Origin: Amycolatopsis nalaikhensis
GTDB lineage: Bacteria; Actinomycetota; Actinomycetes; Mycobacteriales; Pseudonocardiaceae
Direction of reading: 5' to 3'
Assembly (NCBI RefSeq): GCF_030264295.1
Contig: NZ_CP127173.1
Coordinates: forward strand, 7,137,501-7,201,500
DNA: 64,000 nucleotides
The position numbers and the translations under genes were made by a program. The notes under the pieces were generated by a model. That model was not told the origin of the DNA. It was given only the letters and a program-made list of their open reading frames with translations, and did not search any database. This document shows, one piece after another, positions 26,409 to 34,458 of this stretch; within the stretch, counting starts at the first letter, position 1, and every line of letters begins with the position of its first letter.

Positions 26409-27019
26409 CGCGCCGCGGGGTGATGCTGCGGCTCCGCGAGCGGCCGGCGGCCGAGTTGCGGCGGACGTGCGAGGTGCTCGACGAAGCGGGCTGCGACACG
26501 ATCTACCTCGAACAGAGCTTCACCTCGTGCGCCGCCGCCGCGGCCCTGACCCGCCGAGCCCGCGTCTGCTGCTTGACGACCTCCCGGGACGCGCCCGCGG
26601 TGGCGGCCGCCGCCGAAAACCTGGCCTACCTCAGCGAGGACCGCTTCACCCTCGGCCTCGGCCCGCTCCCCGACGAGGACGGTCCCTACGGCGCCGTGGC
26701 CGCCGCCGAAAGGGTCATCGAAGAAGTGCTGGACCGCGCGGGGAAGATCCCGATCCTCGTCGCGGGCGACGGCCGGGCTCCGGCGCGGCTGGCCGCCGAG
26801 TTCGCCGGATCCTGGATGACGTCCGCGACGTCGGACCGGCTCCGCGTCGTCGTCCTGCGTGACGGAACGGCGGCGGACCACGCGGAAGTGGTGGCACCAC
26901 TGGCGAGGAGCCTGGGGTCGGTGGAAGAAGCCGGCGCCTGGCTCGGCACGTCGTTCTCCATCACGGGTTCCGGGGAAGGTCAGGGTTCGGTGCCCCAGGC
27001 GAGGGTGCCCGACTGGTAG
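26405..27019 (+). CDS. Short luciferase-like (LLM) protein, truncated type
   Basis: A 204-residue protein coupled to the Fe-S subunit by GTG overlap. It resembles the barrel of luciferase-like flavin/F420 monooxygenases: LDEAGCDTIYLEQSF, AAALTRRARVCCLT, and LAYLSEDRFTLGLGPLPDE align with the usual AGFDSVWVGDH, LAALTERIRLGT and LSGGRFVLGLG segments. It is about 100 residues shorter than normal LLM enzymes and lacks the insert regions, so it may be degenerate or a non-catalytic member. Its 3' end overlaps the convergent GH9 gene by 40 bases, which suggests the native C-terminus may have been lost. Alternative starts at 26420 or 26423. Confidence 0.6.
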   Translation: MTRRGVMLRLRERPAAELRRTCEVLDEAGCDTIYLEQSFTSCAAAAALTRRARVCCLTTSRDAPAVAAAAENLAYLSEDRFTLGLGPLPDEDGPYGAVAAAERVIEEVLDRAGKIPILVAGDGRAPARLAAEFAGSWMTSATSDRLRVVVLRDGTAADHAEVVAPLARSLGSVEEAGAWLGTSFSITGSGEGQGSVPQARVPDW

Positions 27020-29643
27020 GCCGTCGCGGTCGCCAGGTCGGTGAACGACGCCGCCGTGCGGTAGCTGTAGTCGTCGGCCTGGTTGAACGGTGACCAGTCC
27101 GCTTTGGCGACGCGGATCTGGACCTCGCCGGTCGTCGCGCCGGGCGCCAGTGTTCCGCCGGCGAAGGCGACCTCGACGTACGCGTCCGCTCCCGGGCGCG
27201 GTGTACCGAGTTTCACCACGCGCAGCGTCACGTTCCCGCATCCCACAACCGCGTAGTCGCACCAGATCTGGTACCCCGGGTTGGCCGCGTCGCCCGTGAA
27301 CCAATAGCGCGCCGTGACGCCGTTCAAGCCGATCGACGTGCTTCCCCGGTTGACGATCTGGAGGCCCGTGCGGATCTGGTTGTCGGTCACCCCGCTGCCG
27401 GAGCGTTGCTGGACGGCGAGGGTGCCGGAGCCGCCGCCGGTCGTGGTCGTGACCGAAACCGGGCTGCTCGCCGGGGACTGGTTGCCCGCGGCGTCGCGGG
27501 CGCGGACCGAGAACGTGTACGCGGTGCCGGGGGTGAGGCCCGTGACCTGGTAGCTCGTGCTCGTCGTGCTGCCCACCGCCGCGCCCGCCGAGTTCAGGAC
27601 GTCGTACCCCACGACTCCGACGTCGTCGGTGGCCGCGGTCCAGGTCAGGTCGACGCTGGTGCTGCCCGCGGTCGCCGTGACGCCCGTGGGGGCGGACGGT
27701 GGCGTCGTGTCCCCTGTGGACTGTCCGGGCTCGCTGCCCCACACGACCGTGGAACCCTGCGTGAGCACCAAGTGCGGGTTGTCGGCCGGTGCGGTTCCGC
27801 TCGGGGCGAGGCCCGTGTGTGACCAGTCGTTGGCGGGATCCCACGTTCCCGTGCTGGAGATCCGGAACTGCACTTCCTTGCGGTAGCGGGATTGGCCGCC
27901 CGGGGCGACGCCGCCGGAGCAGCTCACCTCGGCGTAGTACACCTGGCCGGAGAACTGGTGCACCGTGGGCGCGTCGCACTGGTTGTAGGCCGAGGTGACC
28001 GAGATCTGGACGGGCGTGGTGGCGCCGTCGAGGGTGAAGTAGTAGCGCAGCGATCCGGTGAACGTGCGCGCCGGCCACGCCGACTTGTTGATCACGTACG
28101 CCTTGACCTCGGTGAACGTGCCGCCGTCCGGCTGGTTGAGCGCGCCCTGGGCCAGGATCTCCGGGCCGTCCGGGGTTTCCTGCGCGGGGAAGGCCGCCAG
28201 CGGGGTGCCGCCGTACTCGCCGTAGAGGCGAGCCAAAGCGCTGGTGAAACCGGCGTTGTAGTCGAGGGCCACCTCGTTCATGGTGTAGTTGGTGCGGTCG
28301 TCGGCGTACGCGTCGTTGGCCGTGGTGGGGCCGCCGACGAGCGCGCCGTACAGGATGTGCCTGCTCTGCGCCGGTTCGTTGATGTTGTCGGCCCAGGAGC
28401 CGTGCGCGGTGCGGTGGTGCGGGTTGCGGGGCGGGTTGACGCCGAACCCGACCTCGAAGCTCGCGCCGCGCGGGTTGTCACCGAGCGCGTAGTTGATCTG
28501 CCGGACGCCGAAGTCGTGGTACGTCGTGGCGCGGGTGGGATCGGTGGCGCGCAACCAGTCCGCGTAGGTGAGGGCCACGAACGCGGTGTTCGCCGCGTAC
28601 CGCAGTGAGCCCCACTGGTCGAGCACGGCCTGGCCGCCGGGGGAGTACGGGACGCGCTGGCCGTTGACGCCGGTGGTCCACCAGTCCAGCCAGCGGTTGG
28701 CGTCGGTGATGTACTCGGCGTCGCCGGTGAGCTGGGCGAGCAGGACGTAGGCGCCGTAGGACTTGTCGTCCCAGGCGAGCGTCCAGCGGTAGGAACGGGT
28801 GGTGGTCTGCGGTTCGGTGGACAGCTTCTCGTACTCGGTGCGCGCCTTGGTCAGGTAGCTCGCGTCGCCGGTCGCCTTGTAGAGCCAGATCGCGCCCCAC
28901 ACGAGTTCGTCCTGGTAGCCGCTCCAGGACTTGTAGAAGTTCTGCGCGTCGGTGATGCAGTTCGAGTAGGCGCCCCGGTGGTTGTCCGCGAAGGAATACA
29001 GCTGCTTGGCGTGGGTGAGCAAGGTGGCCGCGTAGGTGGGGTCGTCGGTCTTGAACACCAGCGAGCTCGCGGCCATCTGCGCGGCCGCCTCGCCCGCCAG
29101 GTCCGAACCGGGGCAGGAGTCGTCGATGCGGTAGGCGGGCCGGGCCATGGTCATCGTCTCGGCGGGACCCCACCACTTGTGGTCGTCGTCTCCCTTGCCG
29201 ACCTGGCCGTAGAGCACGTCGGGCTGCGGGTGCGCCTTGATCAGCCAGTCGGCACCCCAGCGCAGGTTCGACAGCAGGGGCGCCCACTGGCCGGAGTTCT
29301 GGTACGCGGCGCGGTTTTCCAGCGCGCCCCAGGCGAGCATGCTCATGCTGAACTCGAACGGCAGCCCGAACTTCACGTGGTCACCGGCGTCGTAGAAGCC
29401 GCCGGTGAGGTCCAGGCCGACGTCCTTGCCGTCGCCGAGGGCCGACGGGCCCCGCCAGGACACGCGGTTGCCGGCGGGCAGCGCGCCGGAGCGCTGGGCG
29501 TCGTAGAACCAGACGGCTTTCTGCAACGCCTCGCCGTAGTTGAACTTCCCGGCGGCGCTCGCCGGCGCCACCGGGACCACGAGGGCCGTGCCCAGCACGA
29601 GCAGAGCCACGACCACCCGGATCATCGTCTTCGAGCTGCGCAC
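26980..29643 (-). CDS. GH9 endoglucanase with CBM3c, Fn3 and CBM3 modules, secreted
   Basis: An 887-residue secreted cellulase. A Sec signal peptide (residues 1-30, ending PASAAG) is followed by a GH9 (alpha/alpha)6 domain to about 480. It has the DAGD motif in FYDAGDHVKF (catalytic base), the H motif in HHRTAHGSW and the D/E motif NEVALDYNAGF. Next come a CBM3c module, a fibronectin type III domain (PSAPTGVTATAGSTSVDLTW) and a final CBM3. This order matches processive Cel9A-type endoglucanases. GTG start at 29643; the next ATG (MIRVVVALL) is an alternative. It begins 25 bases after the GH6 stop, so the two cellulases are one operon under the CebR box at 31052. Confidence 0.92.
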   Translation of the reverse strand: MRSSKTMIRVVVALLVLGTALVVPVAPASAAGKFNYGEALQKAVWFYDAQRSGALPAGNRVSWRGPSALGDGKDVGLDLTGGFYDAGDHVKFGLPFEFSMSMLAWGALENRAAYQNSGQWAPLLSNLRWGADWLIKAHPQPDVLYGQVGKGDDDHKWWGPAETMTMARPAYRIDDSCPGSDLAGEAAAQMAASSLVFKTDDPTYAATLLTHAKQLYSFADNHRGAYSNCITDAQNFYKSWSGYQDELVWGAIWLYKATGDASYLTKARTEYEKLSTEPQTTTRSYRWTLAWDDKSYGAYVLLAQLTGDAEYITDANRWLDWWTTGVNGQRVPYSPGGQAVLDQWGSLRYAANTAFVALTYADWLRATDPTRATTYHDFGVRQINYALGDNPRGASFEVGFGVNPPRNPHHRTAHGSWADNINEPAQSRHILYGALVGGPTTANDAYADDRTNYTMNEVALDYNAGFTSALARLYGEYGGTPLAAFPAQETPDGPEILAQGALNQPDGGTFTEVKAYVINKSAWPARTFTGSLRYYFTLDGATTPVQISVTSAYNQCDAPTVHQFSGQVYYAEVSCSGGVAPGGQSRYRKEVQFRISSTGTWDPANDWSHTGLAPSGTAPADNPHLVLTQGSTVVWGSEPGQSTGDTTPPSAPTGVTATAGSTSVDLTWTAATDDVGVVGYDVLNSAGAAVGSTTSTSYQVTGLTPGTAYTFSVRARDAAGNQSPASSPVSVTTTTGGGSGTLAVQQRSGSGVTDNQIRTGLQIVNRGSTSIGLNGVTARYWFTGDAANPGYQIWCDYAVVGCGNVTLRVVKLGTPRPGADAYVEVAFAGGTLAPGATTGEVQIRVAKADWSPFNQADDYSYRTAASFTDLATATAYQSGTLAWGTEP

Positions 29644-29668
29644 GCCGCCTCCTCGGTTTCCGGCTGGA

Positions 29669-31012
29669 TCAGGAGCAGGAGACGCCGTTGAGCGCGGCTG
29701 CCTGGAAGGGCGGGGTACCGCCGGTGTAGTCGGCGTTGTAGCCGATCGTCGCGGTCGCGCCGGTGCCGAGGGTGCCGTTCCAGGACGCGTTGGCGACCTT
29801 GACGACGTCGCCCGTGTCGGTCCAGGTTCCGTTCCAGCCCTGGGTGACCGTCACTCCGGGGGCCGAGTACGTGAGCGTCCAGTGGTCGGCCGGTGCGCCG
29901 AGGTTCTGGATGACGATCTCGCCCGTGTACCCGGTCGACCAGGCGCTGACCACCCGGTGCGTGACCTTGCAGCCGCCCGAAGGTTGCGGGGTCGTGGTCG
30001 TCGGGGTCGTGGGGGTCGTGCTGGTGGTGGGCGTCGTGGCCGTGGTCGTCGGGATGGGACCCGCCGCCGCGGCCAGGTCGTACGCCCGCTGGGGGACGAA
30101 CTGGCCTGCCGTGGCGATGCAGCCGTCCGCCTCGCCCGGGGGCTTGACCCAGAGGAACGCGTCGATCTGGCCGTCGCCGGTCTGGTTCGTGCTGGGCGTG
30201 CCGATCGCGCGCCCGGCGGGGTCGCACCACTCGCTGCCCGCCGGCCCGTTGCCGTTGCGGCTCGTGTCCACGACCGCCTTCAGGCGCGAGTCGCCGAGCT
30301 GGCCGAGGATCGCCTTGTCGTAGGACACTTCGTCGGCGGTCGCGCGGTAGTTGGACACGTTGGTGGAGATGCCGTCGGCACTGTTCGAGACGTCGGCGGC
30401 GCGCAACCTCGCCGCGGCGTCACCGGGGGAGAGCCAGGCGGAGTGGCCGATGTCGAAATACACCTTCGCCTGAGCCGAACCGGCCTTCAGTTTCTTGCCC
30501 GCGTATGCGATCGACGCGGTCGTCTGGCTTTGCTGGTCGCCGCTCTGGCAGTTCGTCATGAGCGCGAGGACGTCGGGCTCGAGCACGATGGCCGCGGGAC
30601 GGCCCGCCAGGCCGGCGGCCACCTGGTCGATCCACGCCCGGTACGCGTCGTGGGACGGCGCGCCGCCGCCGCTGGCCCCGCCGCAGTCGCGGTTCGGGAT
30701 GTCGTAGACCACCATGATCGGGATCTTCCCGGCCGCGGCGGCCGCGCCGACGTAGGAGTCGACCTCGCCGCGCACGGTCGAGGTGTTCGTGGTGGTGAAC
30801 CACCGCGCCTGCGGCACGGCGGCGATGCGGTCGCGGATGAGCGCGGCGCGCGAGTCGCCGGGGTTCGCCGCGACCCACTTGGCCGCGTTGGTGCCCGGGT
30901 CGACGTAGTACGCCGATTCCGCCGCCTGCGCGTCGGTCCACAGGACCGTGGTGAGAACGCCGGTCGCGACCAAGGCGGCCAGTGAACTCGCTGCCATTGT
31001 CCTGCTTCGCAT
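29669..31012 (-). CDS. GH6 cellulase with CBM2, secreted
   Basis: A 447-residue glycoside hydrolase family 6 enzyme hydrolysing beta-1,4-glucan with inversion. Signal peptide residues 1-31 (ending TDAQAAE), GH6 domain about 32-335 with MVVYDIPNRDCGG (first signature, Asp) and VLEPDVLAL (second signature, catalytic acid), then a Thr/Pro linker and a C-terminal CBM2 with the conserved Cys pair (GCKVTHRV ... VSCS) and surface tryptophans. ATG 31012 was chosen over an upstream start because GGAG sits at the right distance and the signal peptide begins there. It is the first gene of the two-cellulase operon. Confidence 0.93.
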   Translation of the reverse strand: MRSRTMAASSLAALVATGVLTTVLWTDAQAAESAYYVDPGTNAAKWVAANPGDSRAALIRDRIAAVPQARWFTTTNTSTVRGEVDSYVGAAAAAGKIPIMVVYDIPNRDCGGASGGGAPSHDAYRAWIDQVAAGLAGRPAAIVLEPDVLALMTNCQSGDQQSQTTASIAYAGKKLKAGSAQAKVYFDIGHSAWLSPGDAAARLRAADVSNSADGISTNVSNYRATADEVSYDKAILGQLGDSRLKAVVDTSRNGNGPAGSEWCDPAGRAIGTPSTNQTGDGQIDAFLWVKPPGEADGCIATAGQFVPQRAYDLAAAAGPIPTTTATTPTTSTTPTTPTTTTPQPSGGCKVTHRVVSAWSTGYTGEIVIQNLGAPADHWTLTYSAPGVTVTQGWNGTWTDTGDVVKVANASWNGTLGTGATATIGYNADYTGGTPPFQAAALNGVSCS

Positions 31013-31051
31013 GCACTTTCTCCTTCGAAAGCCGGGTCGGGACGGCGTTTC

Positions 31052-31065
31052 TGGGAGCGCTCCCA
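31052..31065. promoter_or_regulatory. CebR box
   Basis: The 14-base palindrome TGGGAGCGCTCCCA lies 40 bases before the GH6 start. It is identical to the consensus bound by CebR, the LacI-family repressor released by cellobiose/cellotriose in Streptomyces, Thermobifida (CelR) and relatives. It predicts induction of both cellulase genes by cello-oligosaccharides. The cebR gene itself is not in the window. Confidence 0.85.
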
Positions 31066-31136
31066 AAATCGTTCAAGAGTGTGAATCCCGGGGTGGGTCC
31101 TGTCAAGGTGCTTAGGCCGTTCAGGAGCGTTAAGCG

Positions 31137-31174
31137 AATTCGGCGCGGGTGCCGATGGGCACCCGCGCCGAATT
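31137..31174 (-). terminator. Strong stem-loop after the GH2 gene
   Basis: Perfect 17-base inverted arms (31137-31153 and 31158-31174) with a 4-base loop GATG, 24 bases after the GH2 stop. It separates the GH2 transcript from the cellulase promoter region. Confidence 0.75.
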
Positions 31175-31197
31175 GTGCGGACCTTCGCCGGGAAGCG

Positions 31198-34100
31198 TTA
31201 CGGGAGCTGGGCGACCTCCGCGTCCGTCAACGCCTTGCCGGCCACGGTGACGTCGTCGACCGCGCCGCTCCAGAAGTCGACGTTGCGGCCGTCGTACTTG
31301 GCCCGCCCGACCGTGAACGCGCCCGTGCTGAGGAGCGCCGGTCCGGCCGGGGCCGTCGCGACCTTCACGCCGTCCACGTAGAGCCGGATCTCGTTGCCGG
31401 ACCGCACACCCGTGAGCTGGTACCAGCGCCCGAGCTCCGGCACGACCTCGTACCGGGCCCGGTTGCCGCCGGGCGTGCTGAACGCGAACGCGCCCTGCCC
31501 GTACTGCAGGTAGAACGGGCTCTCCCGTTCCCGGCCGTCCTGGCTCACCGCGGTCGCGTAGTTGCCGGGCAGCGCGTCGAGCCGCACCTTCGCGGACACG
31601 GTGTAGTCGCCGGACGTGTCGACGACCGGGCCGTAGGTGTCGGCCGAGCCGCCCGTGAACTGCAGCGAACCGTCCTTGAAGGACGCGCCCGTCGGGGTGA
31701 GCGTCAGCGGGTTGTCGCCGCCGCTGGAGTCCTTCGCGGTCGTTCCGCCTTGCTCGTCGAGGTTCCACTGGCCCTTGCCCGCGTACGGGTAGGGCTTGCC
31801 CGCGTCGGCACCGGCCTCGATCACCCGCCGGTTGATCTCGCGGACCGGACCCGGGTCGACCTTGATCCGCTTGCGGTCGTACGTCCAGAGCCCGTTCAGC
31901 TCGCCTTCCAGGTCGGTCACCTGCGTGTAGACCGACGCCGACAGCTCGGCTCGCGCCTGACCGAGGTAGAACGTGCGGGTGTTGTCGACGTACTTCGCCG
32001 TCAGCGCCGCCTTGTCCGCCACCCCGCTGTAGATCGCGATCGGCGCACCCGGCCACTGGTGACCCGGCGTGCGCAGCGTGAAGCCGCCGTGCTCGCCGTC
32101 CATCGCGACCCGCCGCCCGTCCGAGCGCGCCGGGTCGGTGTTGTTGTAGTCGTGGTGGTCGATGACGTCGCCCGCGCCCGAGTCGCCCTTGGACGCACAG
32201 CAGTTCACCCCGCTGTGGGCACTGACGATCCGGCTCGGGTCGGTGGCCTTGACCTGGTCGGTGATCCGGCCGGTCGCGGCCTTGTCCCACTCGCCCCAGC
32301 CCTCGTTGAACACGATCCACGCGTAGACGGACGGGAAGTTCTGCAGCTGGTGCATCTCCTCCAGGCCCTGGCTGAGCCACGCCTGCTGCGCCGCGGGGTT
32401 GTTGCCGTCCTCGACGGACACGAAGTCCTGCCACACCAGCAGTCCGAGCTGGTCCGCGTGGTAGTACCAGCGGGCGGGCTCGACCTTGATGTGCTTGCGG
32501 ACGGAGTTGAAGCCGAGGTCCTTCTGCGCCTTCAGGTCGAAGACGAGGGCCTCGTCGCTCGGCGCGGTGTTCAGGCCGTCCGGGTAGAAGCCCTGGTCCA
32601 GCTGCATCAGGGAGAAGAACGGCTTGCCGTTGAGCGTCAACTTGGGCGTGCCGTTGACGTTCGTGATACCGGTGGACCGCATGCCGAAGTAGCTCTTGAC
32701 CTTGTCGCCGCCCAGCTTGATCTCCAGCTGGTACAGGTACGGGTCGTCCGGTGTCCACAGGTGCGGGTTGGGCACCGGCAGCGTCAGGTTCGCGTTCGCC
32801 GGTCCGGTGACCGTGCCGACGAACCGGCCGCGCGCGTCCTTGGCGACCGCCGTGACGGTGGCGGTGCCCGCGGACTTGACGTTCAGCGCCAGCGAGTTCG
32901 TGGTGAGGTCGGGCGTCGTCTTGATCTCGTCGATACCCTTGTCCGCCACCGGCTCCAGCCACACCGTCTGCCAGATGCCCGACGACGGCGTGTAGAAGAT
33001 CCCGCCGGGGTTGGCGGACTGCTTGCCCTTGGGCTGGTACGGGCCGGTCGTGTCGGTGACGGCGACGACGATCTCCTGCTCGCCGCCGCGCTTGAGCGCG
33101 TCGGTGATGTCCGCGCTGAACGCCGTGTACCCGCCGGTGTGCTCGGCGACGAGCTTGCCGTTCACCCACACCTTGGCCTGGTAGTCGACCGCGCCGAAGT
33201 TGAGCTTGAGGCGCTGTCCGCCGCCGATCCGCCAGTCGCGCGGGACGGTGACCGTGCGGCGGTAGAACATGTGGTCCTCGTGCCGTTCGAGCCCGGAGAG
33301 CTGCGACTCGATCGGGTAGGGCACGACCACCGTCTCGGGCAGCCGCTTGCCGAACACCGGCTGCTGACCCTCCTTGGCGGCCGCGAACTCCCACGGGCCG
33401 TTGAGGTTGACCCACTGCTCGCGCTCGAGCTGCGGTCGCGGGTACTCCGGCAACGGGTGGCGGGTGCCGACGTGCTCGCCCCACGGCGTCCGGAGGCGTT
33501 CCGCCGACGCGTTCGCGACGATGCGCCCGGCCTTGCCGACCTTCGTGCCGTTCACCGCGAGGGCGCCCGCGCCGTCGTAGTAGAGCGTGACCCGCTGGCC
33601 CTTCAACACCCGTTCGGCCAGCTGGATCGTGGCCCGGGTGCGGGTCGTCGCGATGAACGCGATCGGCATCGGCGTCGCGTCGACCTCGATGCGCAGGTGG
33701 TCCTTCAGGTCGTTCGTGCCCGAGACTCGGCCGTCGAAGTCGGCCGTGAGCGTGCGGCCGTCCGGCGACACGTCCGCCGTGCGCGGCACGATCGCGTAGT
33801 CGGCCGGCGGCGTGAACGCCGAGAGCGGCACGATCTGCTTCGCGATGGTCGCGCTCGACCAGCGCAGGAACATGTTGGCGCCGCCGGTGTCCTGGAACAT
33901 CTCCAGCTTGAAGTCGTACTGCCGGCCCGCGGTCAGCGTGACCGGCGCGCTGGTCTGCTCCTTGTCCCAGTCGCCGACCCAGTGGTCGATCACCGGCGCG
34001 TCGTCGATGAGCAGCCGGAAGCCGTTGTCACCGATGGCGTAGAACGTGTAGTCGCCGGTCTCCGGCACGGCGAGCTGCCCGCTCCACCGGGCGGTCGTGT

Positions 34101-34332
34101 GCTCGGTGCGCCCGGCGACCAGCCCGAAGACCGAGGTCAGGTCGGGGTGGTCGACCTCCCCGTCGAGGGCGGTCCCGGCCAGGTTCGCGAAGTCGTGCGC
34201 GTCGGGTGCCGACGGCGTGAAGTACTCGGCCTTCAGGCCGTGGACGGGCTCGGCGGCACCTGCGGGCGGCGTTCCCGACGCCACGCCCAGCGCCACCAAG
34301 AGGGCGAGGAAGACGGAAGCGGCTCTTCTCAT
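31198..34332 (-). CDS. Secreted PA14-GH2-LamG glycoside hydrolase
   Basis: A 1044-residue secreted enzyme. Signal peptide to about residue 27 (ending PAGAAEP), then a PA14 domain (GLKAEYFTPSAPD to LRWSS), a short Ig-like stretch, a GH2 sugar-binding/Ig/TIM-barrel core (WVNLNGPWEF, FYRRTVTVPRDW), and a C-terminal LamG/concanavalin-like domain. The acid/base is Glu in FNEGWGEWD and the nucleophile Glu is probably in TQVTDLEGELNG. GH2 covers beta-galactosidase, mannosidase and glucuronidase; specificity is not clear. The PA14 and LamG modules suggest binding to a polymer. ATG 34332 starts the signal peptide. A LacI-type palindrome lies 17 bases upstream. Confidence 0.88.
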   Translation of the reverse strand: MRRAASVFLALLVALGVASGTPPAGAAEPVHGLKAEYFTPSAPDAHDFANLAGTALDGEVDHPDLTSVFGLVAGRTEHTTARWSGQLAVPETGDYTFYAIGDNGFRLLIDDAPVIDHWVGDWDKEQTSAPVTLTAGRQYDFKLEMFQDTGGANMFLRWSSATIAKQIVPLSAFTPPADYAIVPRTADVSPDGRTLTADFDGRVSGTNDLKDHLRIEVDATPMPIAFIATTRTRATIQLAERVLKGQRVTLYYDGAGALAVNGTKVGKAGRIVANASAERLRTPWGEHVGTRHPLPEYPRPQLEREQWVNLNGPWEFAAAKEGQQPVFGKRLPETVVVPYPIESQLSGLERHEDHMFYRRTVTVPRDWRIGGGQRLKLNFGAVDYQAKVWVNGKLVAEHTGGYTAFSADITDALKRGGEQEIVVAVTDTTGPYQPKGKQSANPGGIFYTPSSGIWQTVWLEPVADKGIDEIKTTPDLTTNSLALNVKSAGTATVTAVAKDARGRFVGTVTGPANANLTLPVPNPHLWTPDDPYLYQLEIKLGGDKVKSYFGMRSTGITNVNGTPKLTLNGKPFFSLMQLDQGFYPDGLNTAPSDEALVFDLKAQKDLGFNSVRKHIKVEPARWYYHADQLGLLVWQDFVSVEDGNNPAAQQAWLSQGLEEMHQLQNFPSVYAWIVFNEGWGEWDKAATGRITDQVKATDPSRIVSAHSGVNCCASKGDSGAGDVIDHHDYNNTDPARSDGRRVAMDGEHGGFTLRTPGHQWPGAPIAIYSGVADKAALTAKYVDNTRTFYLGQARAELSASVYTQVTDLEGELNGLWTYDRKRIKVDPGPVREINRRVIEAGADAGKPYPYAGKGQWNLDEQGGTTAKDSSGGDNPLTLTPTGASFKDGSLQFTGGSADTYGPVVDTSGDYTVSAKVRLDALPGNYATAVSQDGRERESPFYLQYGQGAFAFSTPGGNRARYEVVPELGRWYQLTGVRSGNEIRLYVDGVKVATAPAGPALLSTGAFTVGRAKYDGRNVDFWSGAVDDVTVAGKALTDAEVAQLP

Positions 34333-34349
34333 CGGCGAGGACCCTTCAT

Positions 34350-34367
34350 TTTTACAACGTTGTAAAA
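34350..34367. promoter_or_regulatory. LacI-type operator before the GH2 gene
   Basis: TTTTACAACGTTGTAAAA is a perfect 18-base palindrome with the central CG typical of LacI-family operators. It begins 18 bases from the GH2 ATG, a position expected to block transcription or initiation. It differs from the CebR box, so a different LacI-family repressor is expected. Confidence 0.65.
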
Positions 34368-34402
34368 CGCTCGGGGGTCGATCCAATCAGACAGATCGGA
34401 CC

Positions 34403-34432
34403 CCCAGATACCGCCGAATGCAGGTATCTGGG
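34403..34432 (-). terminator. Stem-loop after the FAH-family gene
   Basis: CCCAGATACC (34403-34412) and GGTATCTGGG (34423-34432) are perfect 10-base arms around a 10-base loop, 27 bases after the hydrolase stop on the minus strand. It isolates that gene from the GH2 promoter. Confidence 0.65.
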
Positions 34433-34458
34433 CCGCCGACTGCCGCGTTCGACCTACC

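Noticed and set aside
30000..30060. Short tandem repeat in the GH6 gene
   Set aside because: It encodes the Thr/Pro-rich linker between GH6 and CBM2, a normal feature of modular cellulases.
30982..34365. 1127-codon plus-strand ORF opposite the GH6/GH2 genes
   Set aside because: Composition is dominated by Arg, Val, Asp and His repeats typical of an antisense frame; the GH2 gene on the other strand has signal peptide, domains and catalytic residues.
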